Shown here: positions 10,542 to 20,265 of the stretch, piece by piece
Numbering within the stretch: position 1 is the first letter of the stretch
Layout: the number at the start of each line of letters is the position of its first letter
From: Triparma columacea
Lineage: Eukaryota; Sar; Bolidophyceae; Parmales; Triparmaceae
Reading direction: 5' to 3'
NCBI GenBank assembly: GCA_030267965.1
Contig: BRYA01000181.1
Location: 1-24,467, forward strand
DNA length: 24,467 nt
Translations under genes and position numbers: made by a program
The notes under the pieces: model-generated
The model's input: the letters and a program-made list of their open reading frames with translations, nothing else
Told to the model about the DNA's origin: nothing
Databases searched by the model: none

Positions 10542-10723
10542 TTTTCGCACACGGTGATAGCCCGAATATTATCGTTGCACTAACGTCCAGATATCCCAAA
10601 TCTAAAACTCTACGTGATCCTCCTGCTGACTTGATAAGTTTAAAAAAGTGTGAAGGCTGTTACACCTGGGGCTTCGAGGTCAAAAAAAAAAAGCTCAATC
10701 TGCCGAATACAAGCTGATCGAAG
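10542..10723. promoter_or_regulatory. Divergent intergenic region shared by two genes
   Basis: Only 182 bp separate the ATG of the minus-strand giant gene from the ATG of the plus-strand disordered-protein gene, so this must hold both 5' UTRs and promoters. It is AT-richer than its flanks. A TTTAAAAAAG stretch near 10639 could act as a TATA-like element for the plus gene, and an A11 run lies at 10681-10691. No element is certain. Confidence 0.55.
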
Positions 10724-13015
10724 ATGGCAATGTCCTTCCGCGATAGGTTTCTTGCGCAAGCTTCTATGGACCAGTCAACGGCTGACACGTGGGGAGAAGA
10801 ATACTCAGAAGCCCTTGACGACTTTGATAAAGACCCCGAGGAATTGGACGGGGGGAGCATTAGCCTGAATCCTGGTGCGGCTACCCTGTTAGGTCTTGAT
10901 AACATTAGTGCAGTCGAGGGCGTAGTTGGGCAGCCCAGCAGGAGCCCATCAAAAAAGTCCCAGAGAGGACAAAATGGAAACGGAAGAGACATGGGAGTAA
11001 CAGAGATAAACAGGAGGACGTCGCCAAAGAGGTTGTCACCGAAGAGGATATCACCAAAGATGGCGCCGATGAACTCTTCCCTAGACAGGTCGCTATCTCC
11101 AATTACTATGCCCCGAGATTCCCCAGGAAGCATTCAGTTCACACCAAACTTCGCATCGGTATTTCGGCAGGGCGGGGCGGATGAGAATGCTAACAACATG
11201 AATACAGCTGAAAACCCACCATCGTATGAGATACAACACATCCCTTACGTTCCTGTAGATGAGCCTGTCCCTGTTCCAGTGATGGGCGGTGGCAACAGCC
11301 CTCAGCCTAGCACCATTAGTACAAAGAGGACGGACGTAAACTCCTCCAACTTCCTTCGCGATTCATTTCAGCCCCCGGCTAAGATTCACTCGACCTTCGG
11401 TGATGCATTTGGTGTGCAGCCTAGCGGCATAACAATTCAACAGGGAGGAAGTCCAGAGAGAAGATTGAAGAGGGGGGGGATGAGAAGAATGTCGGAGACG
11501 CAGAGTCAGAGTCCGCAGCAGCAACAACAATACATACAACGGCAAAAACAACATCAACAAGTCCAGCCTCAACATTTAGTCCAACGAGACGATCACGAGA
11601 ATGCAAACCATCACGTTAACAACGCCTCCCCCCCCTCATCCCCAATAAATTTGCCCTTCGCAAGCAACGCCGTCGTAATGAGTAATAGTATAGATGTGGA
11701 AGAAGAAGACACTGTCCCGCAACGCCAAGCCGCTACTCGTGGAGTGTCCTCTTTTCCCTCGCAGCGTCACAAAAATAAACTGAGCACCGCTAGGTTGAGG
11801 AAGACACCCGGGACCAAGAGCAACCTAGTGAACGAGGCCAAGCCTGCCCGCAGCCACCAGCGCGACATCTTAGCCAAACGAAAGAACCACGTTCTGAAAA
11901 ATGCTGCCCAGAGAATGACCAAAAACGCTCTTGCAAACGTGCAGGCTGGCCCTGCCCCCAGAACTAACGCTTTCGGGATGAGGGCTTCCAGGACGAAGAC
12001 CAACGCGAAGACCAATGAATTTTCTAGGTCAGCCGAGATAAAGCCCGCTAGATCGTACTCGGCCAGGCATGCTAGGAAGTCTCCTCCCAAGAGACATGTA
12101 AACCCGAGTATTTTGATGCAGGCGCAGCCATTGCCAACATCGTCCTCCGCTTCCCAGTCAAGTCCTCAGAACATCGCTGACTCCCTCGATGAAGCCTTGC
12201 GGCAGCATATTGCTCCCCAAAAGCTTTCGAAGGTTCCCTCCTCAAACCTTTTCGTCTCTCAGTCTGCTCCGAGCTCAAGAGCGTCCACCCCCATTTCGGA
12301 ATTTGAAGAGGCTGAGAGGATGGCGGAAGGACTTTCTCAGGCAGGTGGTGCAAAGCATGCTGTCGGGCAGCCAGGACAAGGATACGGCAGTGCTAAGGAT
12401 GAAGGGGCGAGTAAGCCGCTCAACTACAAGCCTTACACGCTTTCCGATTATAGAAAGAACAAGCCCACCAAGTACGTTGAGCTCGGGAAGCTTGCCCCTG
12501 ATCTTCAAACCGAGGAACTAATCCAAGCTCGGGCGAAGAAAGAGAAGATGAAGGCGTTCGCCGCGAACATTAACAAGAACAACGTGCGCAGGATGAAGGT
12601 GAAGCCGCTGGCTCAACGAGTGAAGGAGCAGCAAGAGAAGAAGTTGGTCGAGAGGACGGAAAGCAAGAAGGAGCGCGCTGTAAAATACGCGAGGCAGGTG
12701 AAGCGGCCAGAGGTGCCGAAGCACAAGGCGCAACCCCAGAAGCAGCAAAGAAGGAAGAGGAGGGACGAGGAAATGACCTCAAATAGCCAGTACGGCGACT
12801 TCGAGGGCTCTCTTTACGACGATGAATCTCTTGGTTTCGAGGGGGCTGATGGACTTCAAGCTGGGGGAGGGAAGAAGACGAGCTCGCCGTCACGCGTCAA
12901 GTCAGATGACATACTCGTTACGAATGTAGACCAGGTTCAAATGGCCAACTTGGATGCAGAGAACGAGAGCGCGCGGCTTCAGATTGAGCGGCTAAAGGCC
13001 GAGTTTGGCTTATAG
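10724..13015 (+). CDS. Intronless disordered basic protein with a conserved YKPYTLSDYR / KYVELGKLAPDL motif
   Basis: A single open frame of 763 residues; the second Met is at residue 3. I do not recognise a named family. The N-terminal half is low-complexity. It has three repeats of the SPKR(L/I)SPK type near residues 98-113, many S/T-P sites, and a Gln-rich stretch near 263-287. The middle is rich in Arg/Lys and Ser. The only strongly gene-like segment is near 564-625: YKPYTLSDYR, then KYVELGKLAPDL, then a basic helix EELIQARAKKEKMKAF. Similar YxPYTLxDY...LGxLxPDL strings are, from memory, found in basal-body or microtubule-associated proteins; this was not checked. The last 20 residues look like a short coiled coil. 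It shares a 182-bp divergent promoter with the giant gene and ends 74 bp from the stop codon of the opposing gene. Coding status is supported by length and by the conserved-looking C-terminal part. Confidence 0.85.
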   Translation: MAMSFRDRFLAQASMDQSTADTWGEEYSEALDDFDKDPEELDGGSISLNPGAATLLGLDNISAVEGVVGQPSRSPSKKSQRGQNGNGRDMGVTEINRRTSPKRLSPKRISPKMAPMNSSLDRSLSPITMPRDSPGSIQFTPNFASVFRQGGADENANNMNTAENPPSYEIQHIPYVPVDEPVPVPVMGGGNSPQPSTISTKRTDVNSSNFLRDSFQPPAKIHSTFGDAFGVQPSGITIQQGGSPERRLKRGGMRRMSETQSQSPQQQQQYIQRQKQHQQVQPQHLVQRDDHENANHHVNNASPPSSPINLPFASNAVVMSNSIDVEEEDTVPQRQAATRGVSSFPSQRHKNKLSTARLRKTPGTKSNLVNEAKPARSHQRDILAKRKNHVLKNAAQRMTKNALANVQAGPAPRTNAFGMRASRTKTNAKTNEFSRSAEIKPARSYSARHARKSPPKRHVNPSILMQAQPLPTSSSASQSSPQNIADSLDEALRQHIAPQKLSKVPSSNLFVSQSAPSSRASTPISEFEEAERMAEGLSQAGGAKHAVGQPGQGYGSAKDEGASKPLNYKPYTLSDYRKNKPTKYVELGKLAPDLQTEELIQARAKKEKMKAFAANINKNNVRRMKVKPLAQRVKEQQEKKLVERTESKKERAVKYARQVKRPEVPKHKAQPQKQQRRKRRDEEMTSNSQYGDFEGSLYDDESLGFEGADGLQAGGGKKTSSPSRVKSDDILVTNVDQVQMANLDAENESARLQIERLKAEFGL

Positions 13016-13089
13016 GGGGGTGTCCAAGCTAATGCAATAACAAAGCAGTTACGATAAAAACTGTTCGGATGTCTAGAATTTCGCCGCTC

Positions 13090-16000
13090 TTACCACAGGT
13101 CCTTCCCCACGTGCCCGACCTCATCTTTATGGTCCTCATAGTCGTCTTGGTGCTTGGCGTGAATTTTGTTCGCTCTAATGAGCGAGTGGTGACTCGAAGT
13201 AAGGCTGACATCCTCGCTCTTTTGCTCCAAGTGGTGACCGTTTACCAGATCGGGATTGAGCTTAGCTGCGAATTCCTGCCCCTCTCGCCAGACGGCGAAC
13301 TGGTACACTGATGACCCGGTGCTTGCGTCCTTTCTTCCCCCCGGATCTCTGACAGAGCCGATCAGCCTCTTTTCCCCCTCTCCGTCGAGACCCTTCATCT
13401 CCCGGGTCATCCTCATTGGCCTTTCGGCGTACTTCTTATCCTCAGATGACAGGGATCCTGTCCCTATGCTGCCACTCAAACTGCCTCCGTCCTCGTGGTA
13501 TATCGATTCATCGCTCTGGTTGTACTGCTCAAGTCTCACTAGACTTTCTTGCCTCAACATATGCGCTTCCTCTTCCTTCTTCCTCGTGATGGCGGCATTA
13601 TTCATCGCTTCTGAAGCTGCGAACGCCGACGAGGCCAACTTTCCCTGGGCGAATTTCATTGACTTCTGCTTCACCATCATGATGTGCTTATCGTCCATCT
13701 CGGGGATCTTGGGGTCGGAGAAAGTGTCCGGGAAGCAGTCGTCAAAAAACGCCTCGTACATATTTCGCTTCCGGTGCTTCACCACGGCCAGGCCACCCTC
13801 TGCGTCTGGGTTGAAGAACTGCGCGCAAAAGGCACAAATGGGAACTCTGTGCTGCATGAGAAGGGAAGAGTCGGGCACCCCGAGGCCAAATTTCTCGAAG
13901 GTCACTCCCTGTTTGTCAGAGAACTCCTTCAAGCACTTCACTGTCGCGCTCTCGACGAGGGCGTCAGTGGGGAAGGTGAGCAGGCAAAGGCTGCAATTCT
14001 TCCTATTCAGAGCGGGGTGGATGGAGGGTTCCACAGCAGTCTCCTTGTGGATCTGCCTCATTCTCTCCCTCCTGGCATCCTGCTCCTCGATGTACTCGTA
14101 TCCTGTCAGCTTGGGCTCGTCGGCGCCAAGGCGCCGCACCAGGGCCGTGTAGTCCTGCATTGGGTCCATGGTTGTTTTCTTGACCCCATAGCGTTCCAAG
14201 AGCGCATTATAGTTCTCCTCGGACTTCTGAAGTTTGCCCTTGCCAGTGAACTTGATTTTGGGTTTTCTAAGTGGGATTGGGGAAGATATGTACGTCGCAC
14301 TGGGATCCTTGTAGTACTTGAGCGATTGAGATAGCGAAAGAGGGGGGGGGTCCTGCAGTGAGTGAAGCGACGATCGAAGGGTTGTTGTTTGCGTTAGCTA
14401 TTTAATTTGATTGTCGTACCATTCGGATTGTTTGATTGCCAATTCTCACCTTCTTCTTTTGCCTCCTACGCCCCGTGGCCCCGTCTGAGGTGTGTGGCCT
14501 GTGATAATGCGGCATTCCGCTCTCGGATAGACCCTCTGCCACGTTGGAGCGGATCATCTTCGCAGGAACGTTGAAGATCGTCCCTAGCTTCTGGAGGTTC
14601 CGAGCGCGGCAGCACTCAACGACTTGGAGGAACTCGTAGAAAGTTATCCGAAGAGGAGACATTTTCAGAGCTTCCCTAGCGTACTCGACGTCTCTGAGCG
14701 TTCCCAGAAGGTCCTCTATACAATAGCTTTCGACGAGACTCTGGTAAGCTGAGCTAGCTGCCAGCTGAGCGACGGGCTCGTCCTTGTGTTTGGACTTTGT
14801 GGAGATCGAAACATTGGAGATGGCCGAATCCTCCTGGTAGACGCTTGCCGACAAGTCAGTCTGGTCATCCTTCTCCCAGAAGCCGAAGAACTCCTTCTTC
14901 CTCTTTTTCGGCCCTGAGACTCCGGCCTGCTTGAGGGCTTTAACAGCGGCCGCAGTCTGCTCCACTGAGATCTCCGCGTTCTCGACCATCATAGATAACT
15001 TTGCCCTGAACTCGGCAGACGCGCGAGACCTCCTGGGCACGTCTGGGACCTGCGCGAAATGGAGGAAGTTCCTCTTGATAGCCTCGCTCTCGAGCTCGTT
15101 GTACTTGTTAATCATACCAAAGATCTCATTGTCGTAACCAACCCTGCGATGCGGAAAGGTTTTTGCGTTAGCGAAAAATAACGTGGTAGCTGCGATATCG
15201 CCTTAGGGGCTTTCTCGTTCTCACCTTTCTTGAAACGAGGCTGCGGTCGCGTTGAAGAGTTTGTTAACCTCCTCCGTTGATGTCGCGAGTGATTTGTGCG
15301 CCTTCACCCTTCGAGACTGAGGGCGGATGAAGGTTGAGGAGGGGTCCGGGGCGGTGGAAGGACGCAAGGTGGGCTGCTTGATGGGCACGGATTTAGAGAG
15401 CGAGGGGCTGAGAGAGAGGAGCGAGGCGAGCAAAATAAAAGCACATCATTGCGTTAGTATTTTTGTCGTGCATACGCAGCTTGCCATCATAAATGTTCAT
15501 CTGTTCTCACCTTCCAATGAAATCGAATGCAAACGTAGTCATGGGTCCCATCTCCGTGACAGCCTTGTTCCCTGTATTTTTCTTATTATCCCACTCCCCT
15601 TCGAGTTTGTTGTCGTTCCCATCCTCCTTGGTTGTGTCGATCCCCCCCTTCAATACTTCGACCTGCGCTAGCTGTAGGCTCTTGATGCCCTCGCACTGTA
15701 TCCTCACGACCCTTCCGACGGTGTTGGGTGGCATCTTCCATACCACCTTCTCCTCGTTCGTGTTGATAAGGGCGGCCTTGACGGCGTGCTTCTTAGACTC
15801 GGAAACACGGGAGGTCTCGAGGGGGCTGTTGGCAATGAAGGCCCAATATGGTGCAGCCTTATACGCTCGGGTGACGCTCCCTGAGTCCTTCCTGTTGTAT
15901 ATGATAATTGCCTTGATCGGGTAAAGGTTGTCGAGCTCAACCTCCCACCACGATTCAAACTCCCTGTGAGTCCTCGTGCAGAAATCCATCGGCTTGGCCC

Positions 16001-17559
16001 CGGGCTTGCCAGTGATGGCGAGCGTAGGGAGCTTACCGTCGACGGTGGAGCTCTGGCTGGCCCTCCCGACCACGGCTAGATTCCTCTCCTTGAGATTTTC
16101 GAGGTCCCTCTCCTGGAGCACGACCTTGGACATTATGTCGTCCTTTATGGTGTCGCTGTGGCCCTTGGCTTCGAGGTCGATGTACTTGTGAATTTTACCG
16201 AACTTTCGAGCCATGCGGGACCTGTTATCGAACAGCTGGGAGCAGAACTTGCAGAGCTAAGGACGGTGAGAGGTTGTGAGTGGCGAGAGATATAGACGAA
16301 CGGCAAGCGGTAGAGGTCACTTTGTAAAACCTCTGTAACTCCTACCCTTTCCTCCTCCTTCCCCCCTTCCTGCTCACCTTGCTCTTTGAGTAAAGGAAGC
16401 TAGCCTTCTCGAATTTCTTGCTGTTATGTTTGACCCCCTTGCTCTTCTGCAACTCCAATATGCTCTTCATGCTAATCACCCCCGTCGTGCTCTCCCTCGA
16501 GAAGTACAGATTGCACAAGTCGCACCTAACCTTATCATGCGCAGGCAGGTAACACGGGTCACCCGAGAGCATCTTACCTCCACCATTCGCAAGCTGCCTT
16601 AACACCATCTCACCGTAAGTCTCAGGTGCAACCTTGGGTGCGGATATCTTGTGTCTAGCGTATCTAGGTAGGTGAGCCTCCCAATCCCCCATGTCCATGC
16701 TCCGTGCTTCCATCCTATTTTTCTCCTTAATTAATCTACCGAATTTCTTCTTGGCGGCAGAGTCACCACCACGCATCTTTAACTTCTCGAGACCGACACG
16801 CTGGTCGTCGAGGAGGTCGACGATGTCGTTGGTGTTACTGGCAACACCGAAGGTGGGAGTGGGACCGGATATTCCACCGCGGGATAGGAGGGTCTTTGTC
16901 ATTGTCATTACCTCGGGGCTGGAGGGGGTGGGGATTGGGGGGATGGGACCGGCCAAGGTGTGGTGGGCGGACTTTGGTCTGGGGAGATTTGGGGTTGGAG
17001 GGAGTGGGAGGGGGGGGGGGGGGGGTGAGGGGCTGAGTGGAGGTATAGAGGGGGAGGGGGGGCTGTCTCTCACCTCCTATTTTTCTTGATTGGCGTCATG
17101 CCTAAGGAGCCTTCAGTGTCTATTGAAGGGGACATCCTACCTCGGGGTAAACCTATACTTGAAGTCGGGGATAAGGAACGGTCGACCGTCACGACGTCTG
17201 ATGAGACTGTTTGGTGTGGAGGAGGGGGGGGGGTTAGGGTTGTTGTTGCGGGTTGATGAGAGACGGATAAAATTTGGGGTGGATATGGTTGATTTAGCCG
17301 CAGTTGGAACAACAGGTGGATCTTGATGTGCATCTTGGTTCGTCAGTGAGGTATATCTGTCCCCCCTAAACTACTCACCTGATTGCTCCAACCTAACTCC
17401 ATAGATGAACTGCTCGTTTCCTTCGTTGAACTTTGTGGAGTACTTGGCTTTCAATGTATCAAGCTCGGACTTCTGCATTCTGACCTTCTTCTTCCCTGTG
17501 CTGGCTGAAAATTGACTTTTTCTTCGAGGGGTAGATGAGGGGGCGGTTGAGGGCCTCAT
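13090..17559 (-). CDS. F5/8 type C (discoidin-like) domain protein with duplicated paired-CxxC module (seven exons)
   Basis: Exons: 17559-17379, 17206-17074, 16978-16378, 16256-15511, 15407-15225, 15143-14450, 14352-13090; total 3801 nt, 1266 residues. Donors are CAG/GTGAGT or similar and phases match throughout (1, 2, 0, 2, 2, 0). The start is the ATG of MRPSTAPSS. A first module has CDLC at 257-260 and CKFC at 307-310, with KSKGV and KKFEK between. Residues about 365-520 look like a galactose-binding-like F5/8 C fold: GRASQSSTVDG at the start, WWEVELDNLYPIKAIIIYNR in the core and VVRIQCEG near the end. A second module (CSLC at 966-969, CAFC at 1019-1022) repeats the first with KQGVTFEKFG between. 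The paired CxxC spacing suggests one zinc site per module (inference). There is no signal peptide, so the F5/8 C domain is probably intracellular. Function is unknown; a cytoskeletal or ciliary role is only a guess. Confidence 0.85.
17010..17025. repeat. G16 homopolymer inside an intron
   Basis: A run of 16 G (C16 on the coding minus strand) lies in intron 2 (16979-17073) of the F5/8 C-domain gene, where it acts as part of the pyrimidine tract before the acceptor CTCCCCAG. Such runs are prone to length errors in assembly, but here an error would not alter coding. Confidence 0.8.
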
Positions 17560-18136
17560 GCTTGAAATGGGCGAGATAAGAACGGTGGGGTGGGGGGGAG
17601 GAGGAGATAAGTGGCGGGGGGGGTACGGGAAGGTGTTTTTGTGACGTGGGAGGGTAGAGGTGGAATAGGGTGTGATGAAGTGGGATGAGGGTGAAGAGGT
17701 GAAAGAGAGAAGAGCTTTTCAGAGCTTCTCCTCAATTATCAGTGTTGAAGCTAGTGTTGAACCTTGGATTTGATCATAAAACGTAGCGGTGAGAGTTGTG
17801 TTTTGATATGAAAGGTTTGTTTGAGGTATCTTAGTGTTATTTAGTAGTTATAGTGTAGATATTTTGTCCATGAAATGAAACGTGCGTAGGGTGATGAGTT
17901 GAGAATCCATTTATTCTCACTAAATTGGCTTCAACGACTCTATTTACTCCTTTTGTGTATCTTGTGTTACCTTGTTGATGGTATGGATACATAATGATAT
18001 CATAAATAGTATATATGGCCAAATTTGTGACACCCCTTTCACCATGCTTCTCCGATGCCATGACATGATGCCAACCCCAAATTGCCAAGGAATCTAACAC
18101 CCGTTTCCCTGCTTCTCACCGCTTTTCACGATGATA
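17560..18136. other. Intergenic region upstream of the F5/8 C-domain gene
   Basis: The first ~150 bases are G-rich on the plus strand and should contain the minus-strand gene's 5' UTR and promoter. From about 17740 to 18040 the sequence becomes clearly more AT-rich than the genes around it. A 74-codon ATG frame on the minus strand (about 18060-17837) has no recognisable features. I see no tRNA, rRNA or other RNA gene. The stretch GAATCTAACACCCG..TTTCCCTGCTTCTCACC near 18090-18120 recurs near 18689-18720, just before the Rag gene. Confidence 0.6.
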
Positions 18137-18325
18137 CAGGTAAGATGTAAAGAACTGGGTGGGCGTGATTTCGTTTTCTTGGCTGTTTGTTTTTGTTTGT
18201 TCCGATGAAGAGATAACCCACAATGTCAACATGGGTATGATATGCGACGTGCATTTCGGAGACACGCGCTATGATTAAACGCCACCAATGTCAAAATGGC
18301 TGCCAAACGACCATACTGAGGAACA
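18137..18325. repeat. 189-bp repeat, copy 1
   Basis: Starts CAGGTAAGATGTAAAGAA and ends CATACTGAGGAACA. It matches copy 2 at roughly 90% by eye with no length change. An inner 10-bp inverted repeat is exact: TGTTTGTTCC at 18194-18203 and GGAACAAACA at 18320-18329. The T/G-rich arm and the A/C-rich arm remain similar further outward. No coding potential is visible. It could be a remnant of a small inverted-repeat element or a local tandem duplication. Confidence 0.85.
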
Positions 18326-18438
18326 AACAACAACGAAAACAACAAGCAAGAATTGTGACAAGGACTATAACAACGACGCATTACACAGCCCTAACACAAT
18401 ACACTTTCGCCCTTCGCAACGGCTGGCACTATGGAACT

Positions 18439-18627
18439 CAGGTAAGATGTAAAGAAGTGGGTGGGCGTGATTTTGTTTTCTTGGCTGTTTGTTTTTGTTT
18501 GTTCCGATGAAGAGGTAACCCACAATCTGATTCACCATATGATATGCGACGTGCATTTCGGAGACACGCGCTATGATTCAACGCCAGCAAATTGGAAATG
18601 GCTGCCAAACGACCATACTGAGGAACA
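18439..18627. repeat. 189-bp repeat, copy 2
   Basis: Lies exactly 302 bp after copy 1 and has the same length. Most differences cluster in two short patches: AATGTCAACATGGGT against AATCTGATTCACCATA, and CCACCAATGTCAAA against CCAGCAAATTGGAA. The inner inverted repeat is weaker here, with only GGAACA kept in the right arm. It ends about 120 bp before the Rag GTPase start codon and so may lie in that gene's promoter or 5' UTR. Confidence 0.85.
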
Positions 18628-18748
18628 ATACACAACAAACAAATGCTCTTGAATAATATGGTTACAAACACAAGGACAAACTCCGAAGAATCTAACACTT
18701 GCGTTTCCCTGCTTCTCACCACTCCCTCTTCTCCAAGCTTCAGCAATA

Positions 18749-20095
18749 ATGTCTGGATTTTCAGACGATAAATCCGCCCCAATGTCCCAAAAGCACCCAA
18801 ATATAAATCCCAATACACACCCCAATAGCTCTTCAAGCGGCGGTAGAGCTACGGACAATAGTTCGCTGCCGAGAGTCCTCCTGTTCGGTCCTCGTAGGTC
18901 TGGCAAGTCGTCGATATCTCAGGTTGTTTTCAACAAAATGTCCCCCCATGAGACCCTCTTCAGGCTAGAGGGAAATTCAGAACTCGACATTATGACAGTG
19001 GACAACAACGCCCTCGCGCAGTTTGAGATCTACGATTTCCCAGGCTCCTACATGCAGTCTAGGTGAGTTAAAGGGTTTTCTCACCATGCCCCGCCCAAAA
19101 AACTGCAGCACATTCGTCTGCTAACCTCCGTCTGCTAACCCTCCTTCTCCCATTTCCCCCCCAGTCCCCCCGAGCGCGACGCTTCGATATTCTGCAACTC
19201 CTCCGGCGCTGGCGTCGTAATAATTTTCGTCCTCGACGCCCAGGACGAGCCCTACGACGTCGTCCTTACGAGCCTCGTCCAGATCCTCCGTCGCGGGACC
19301 CGCGTAAACCCCCACCTCAAGGCCCACGTCTTCATAAACAAGGTCGACGGGGAGCTATTTCTCAGCGAGGAGGCAAAGTACGACTGCCGGCGCGACGTCG
19401 TAAGCCTCGTCCAGGAGGAGATGGCCGAGTACGACATGGAGGACGTCGAGGTAACCTACTTCCTAACCTCCATCTACGACCACAGCGTATTCGAGGCCTT
19501 CAGCAAGGTCACCCAGAAGCTCGTACCGACCCTACCCACGATCGAGAGCCTTTGCAACGTGCTGGTGGGGAGGTGCAACATGGAGAAGGTTTTCCTGTTC
19601 GACGTTGTCAGCAAACTTTACATCAGCACGGACAGCAGCCCGGTGGACGCGGTTAGCTACGAGCTGTGCAGCGATATGATCGACGTTGTTATGGACGTTA
19701 GTGGGATATACGGGGGTGGGGGAGATGAGGAGGGTGGGGTCGGAGGGGATGAGGGTGGGGCTGAGGGTGGCGGATGGATAGAGGGGGGGGAGGGGGAGGG
19801 AGGGGAAGGAGGGGGGGAGGGGGAAGGATGGATGGAGGGAGGGTCGGGAGGGGGGGGATCTACGGCGCAACCGGCGTCGGCGTACTATGACGAGTCATCG
19901 AGCAGCTGCATACACCTGTCTAACGGGATCGTACTATACTTGAAGGAGGTCAGCCCGATGCTGGCGCTGGTATGCCTTACGAGGGAGGAGGAGTTCGTTA
20001 AGAGGGGACTGCTGGATTGGAACTTGGCGGTGTTTAAGAAGGGGATGGAAAAACTTATTGGGGTCATCAACGAAAGTAAGAAGGGGGGAGTGTAG
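18749..20095 (+). CDS. Rag GTPase, RagC/D (Gtr2) type
   Basis: Two exons, 18749-19062 and 19165-20095 (102-nt phase-2 intron, donor AG/GTGAGT, acceptor CCCCCCAG), give 414 residues. Rag GTPases work as RagA/B-RagC/D heterodimers that bring TORC1 to the lysosome or vacuole when amino acids are present. The N-terminal GTPase domain has the P-loop GPRRSGKS (47-54), switch I region with NKMSPHETLF, G3 DFPG (96-99) and NKVD (163-166). The YFLTSIYDHSVFEAFSK and FLFDVVSKLYISTDSSPVD segments match RagC/D closely (recalled, not aligned) rather than RagA/B. The C-terminal roadblock-type domain is interrupted by a Gly/Glu-rich insertion at about 287-339 and resumes at IVLYLKEVSPMLALVCLTRE. The residue after DFPG is Ser where RagC usually has Gln. 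The N-terminal ~40 residues are a Ser/Asn/Pro-rich extension. A RagA/B partner is not in this window. Confidence 0.93.
19709..19863 (+). repeat. G-rich low-complexity insertion in the Rag coding region
   Basis: About 155 bp of GGGGGA/GGAGGG-type imperfect repeats, translating to Gly, Glu and a few Trp/Ile/Met residues. It falls in the variable loop between SGIYG and the YYDESSSSC segment of the roadblock domain, where human RagC has a short linker. The frame is kept through the whole repeat. Confidence 0.85.
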
Positions 20096-20265
20096 GGGGA
20101 GCGGATTTGGGGGGAGGGAGGGGGGAGGGGGGTGGTGGAGCGGCGGAGTTATGTGATGGTAATTTGGTCGACGCTTTGCGCTAATGTGATGGAAGAAGAA
20201 AAAATTGTACGGAAAAGCGTTGAGGGGGGTAGTATTTTTCACTTTTACACGTGCTACTCTATTGT

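Noticed and set aside
10570..10590. Possible X-box (RFX site) GTTGCACTAAC in the divergent promoter
   Set aside because: Only a loose half-site match to the GTTGCC..GGCAAC pattern; not strong enough to support ciliary regulation.
16256..16378. Boundary between two separate genes within 13090-17559
   Set aside because: Donor GCAAG/GTGAGC and acceptor GTCCTTAG are phase 0 and bring together the CDLC and CKFC halves of a module that recurs whole in exon 7, so this is an intron.
17030..17045. Alternative acceptor CTCCACTCAG for intron 2 of the F5/8 C-domain gene
   Set aside because: It is phase-compatible but would give an intron of about 41 nt and add a poly-Pro run; the downstream CTCCCCAG gives 95 nt, in line with other introns.
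17837..18100. Minus-strand frame of about 74 codons from an ATG in the AT-rich intergenic region
   Set aside because: No motif, no splice partner and composition unlike neighbouring genes; length is within chance expectation.
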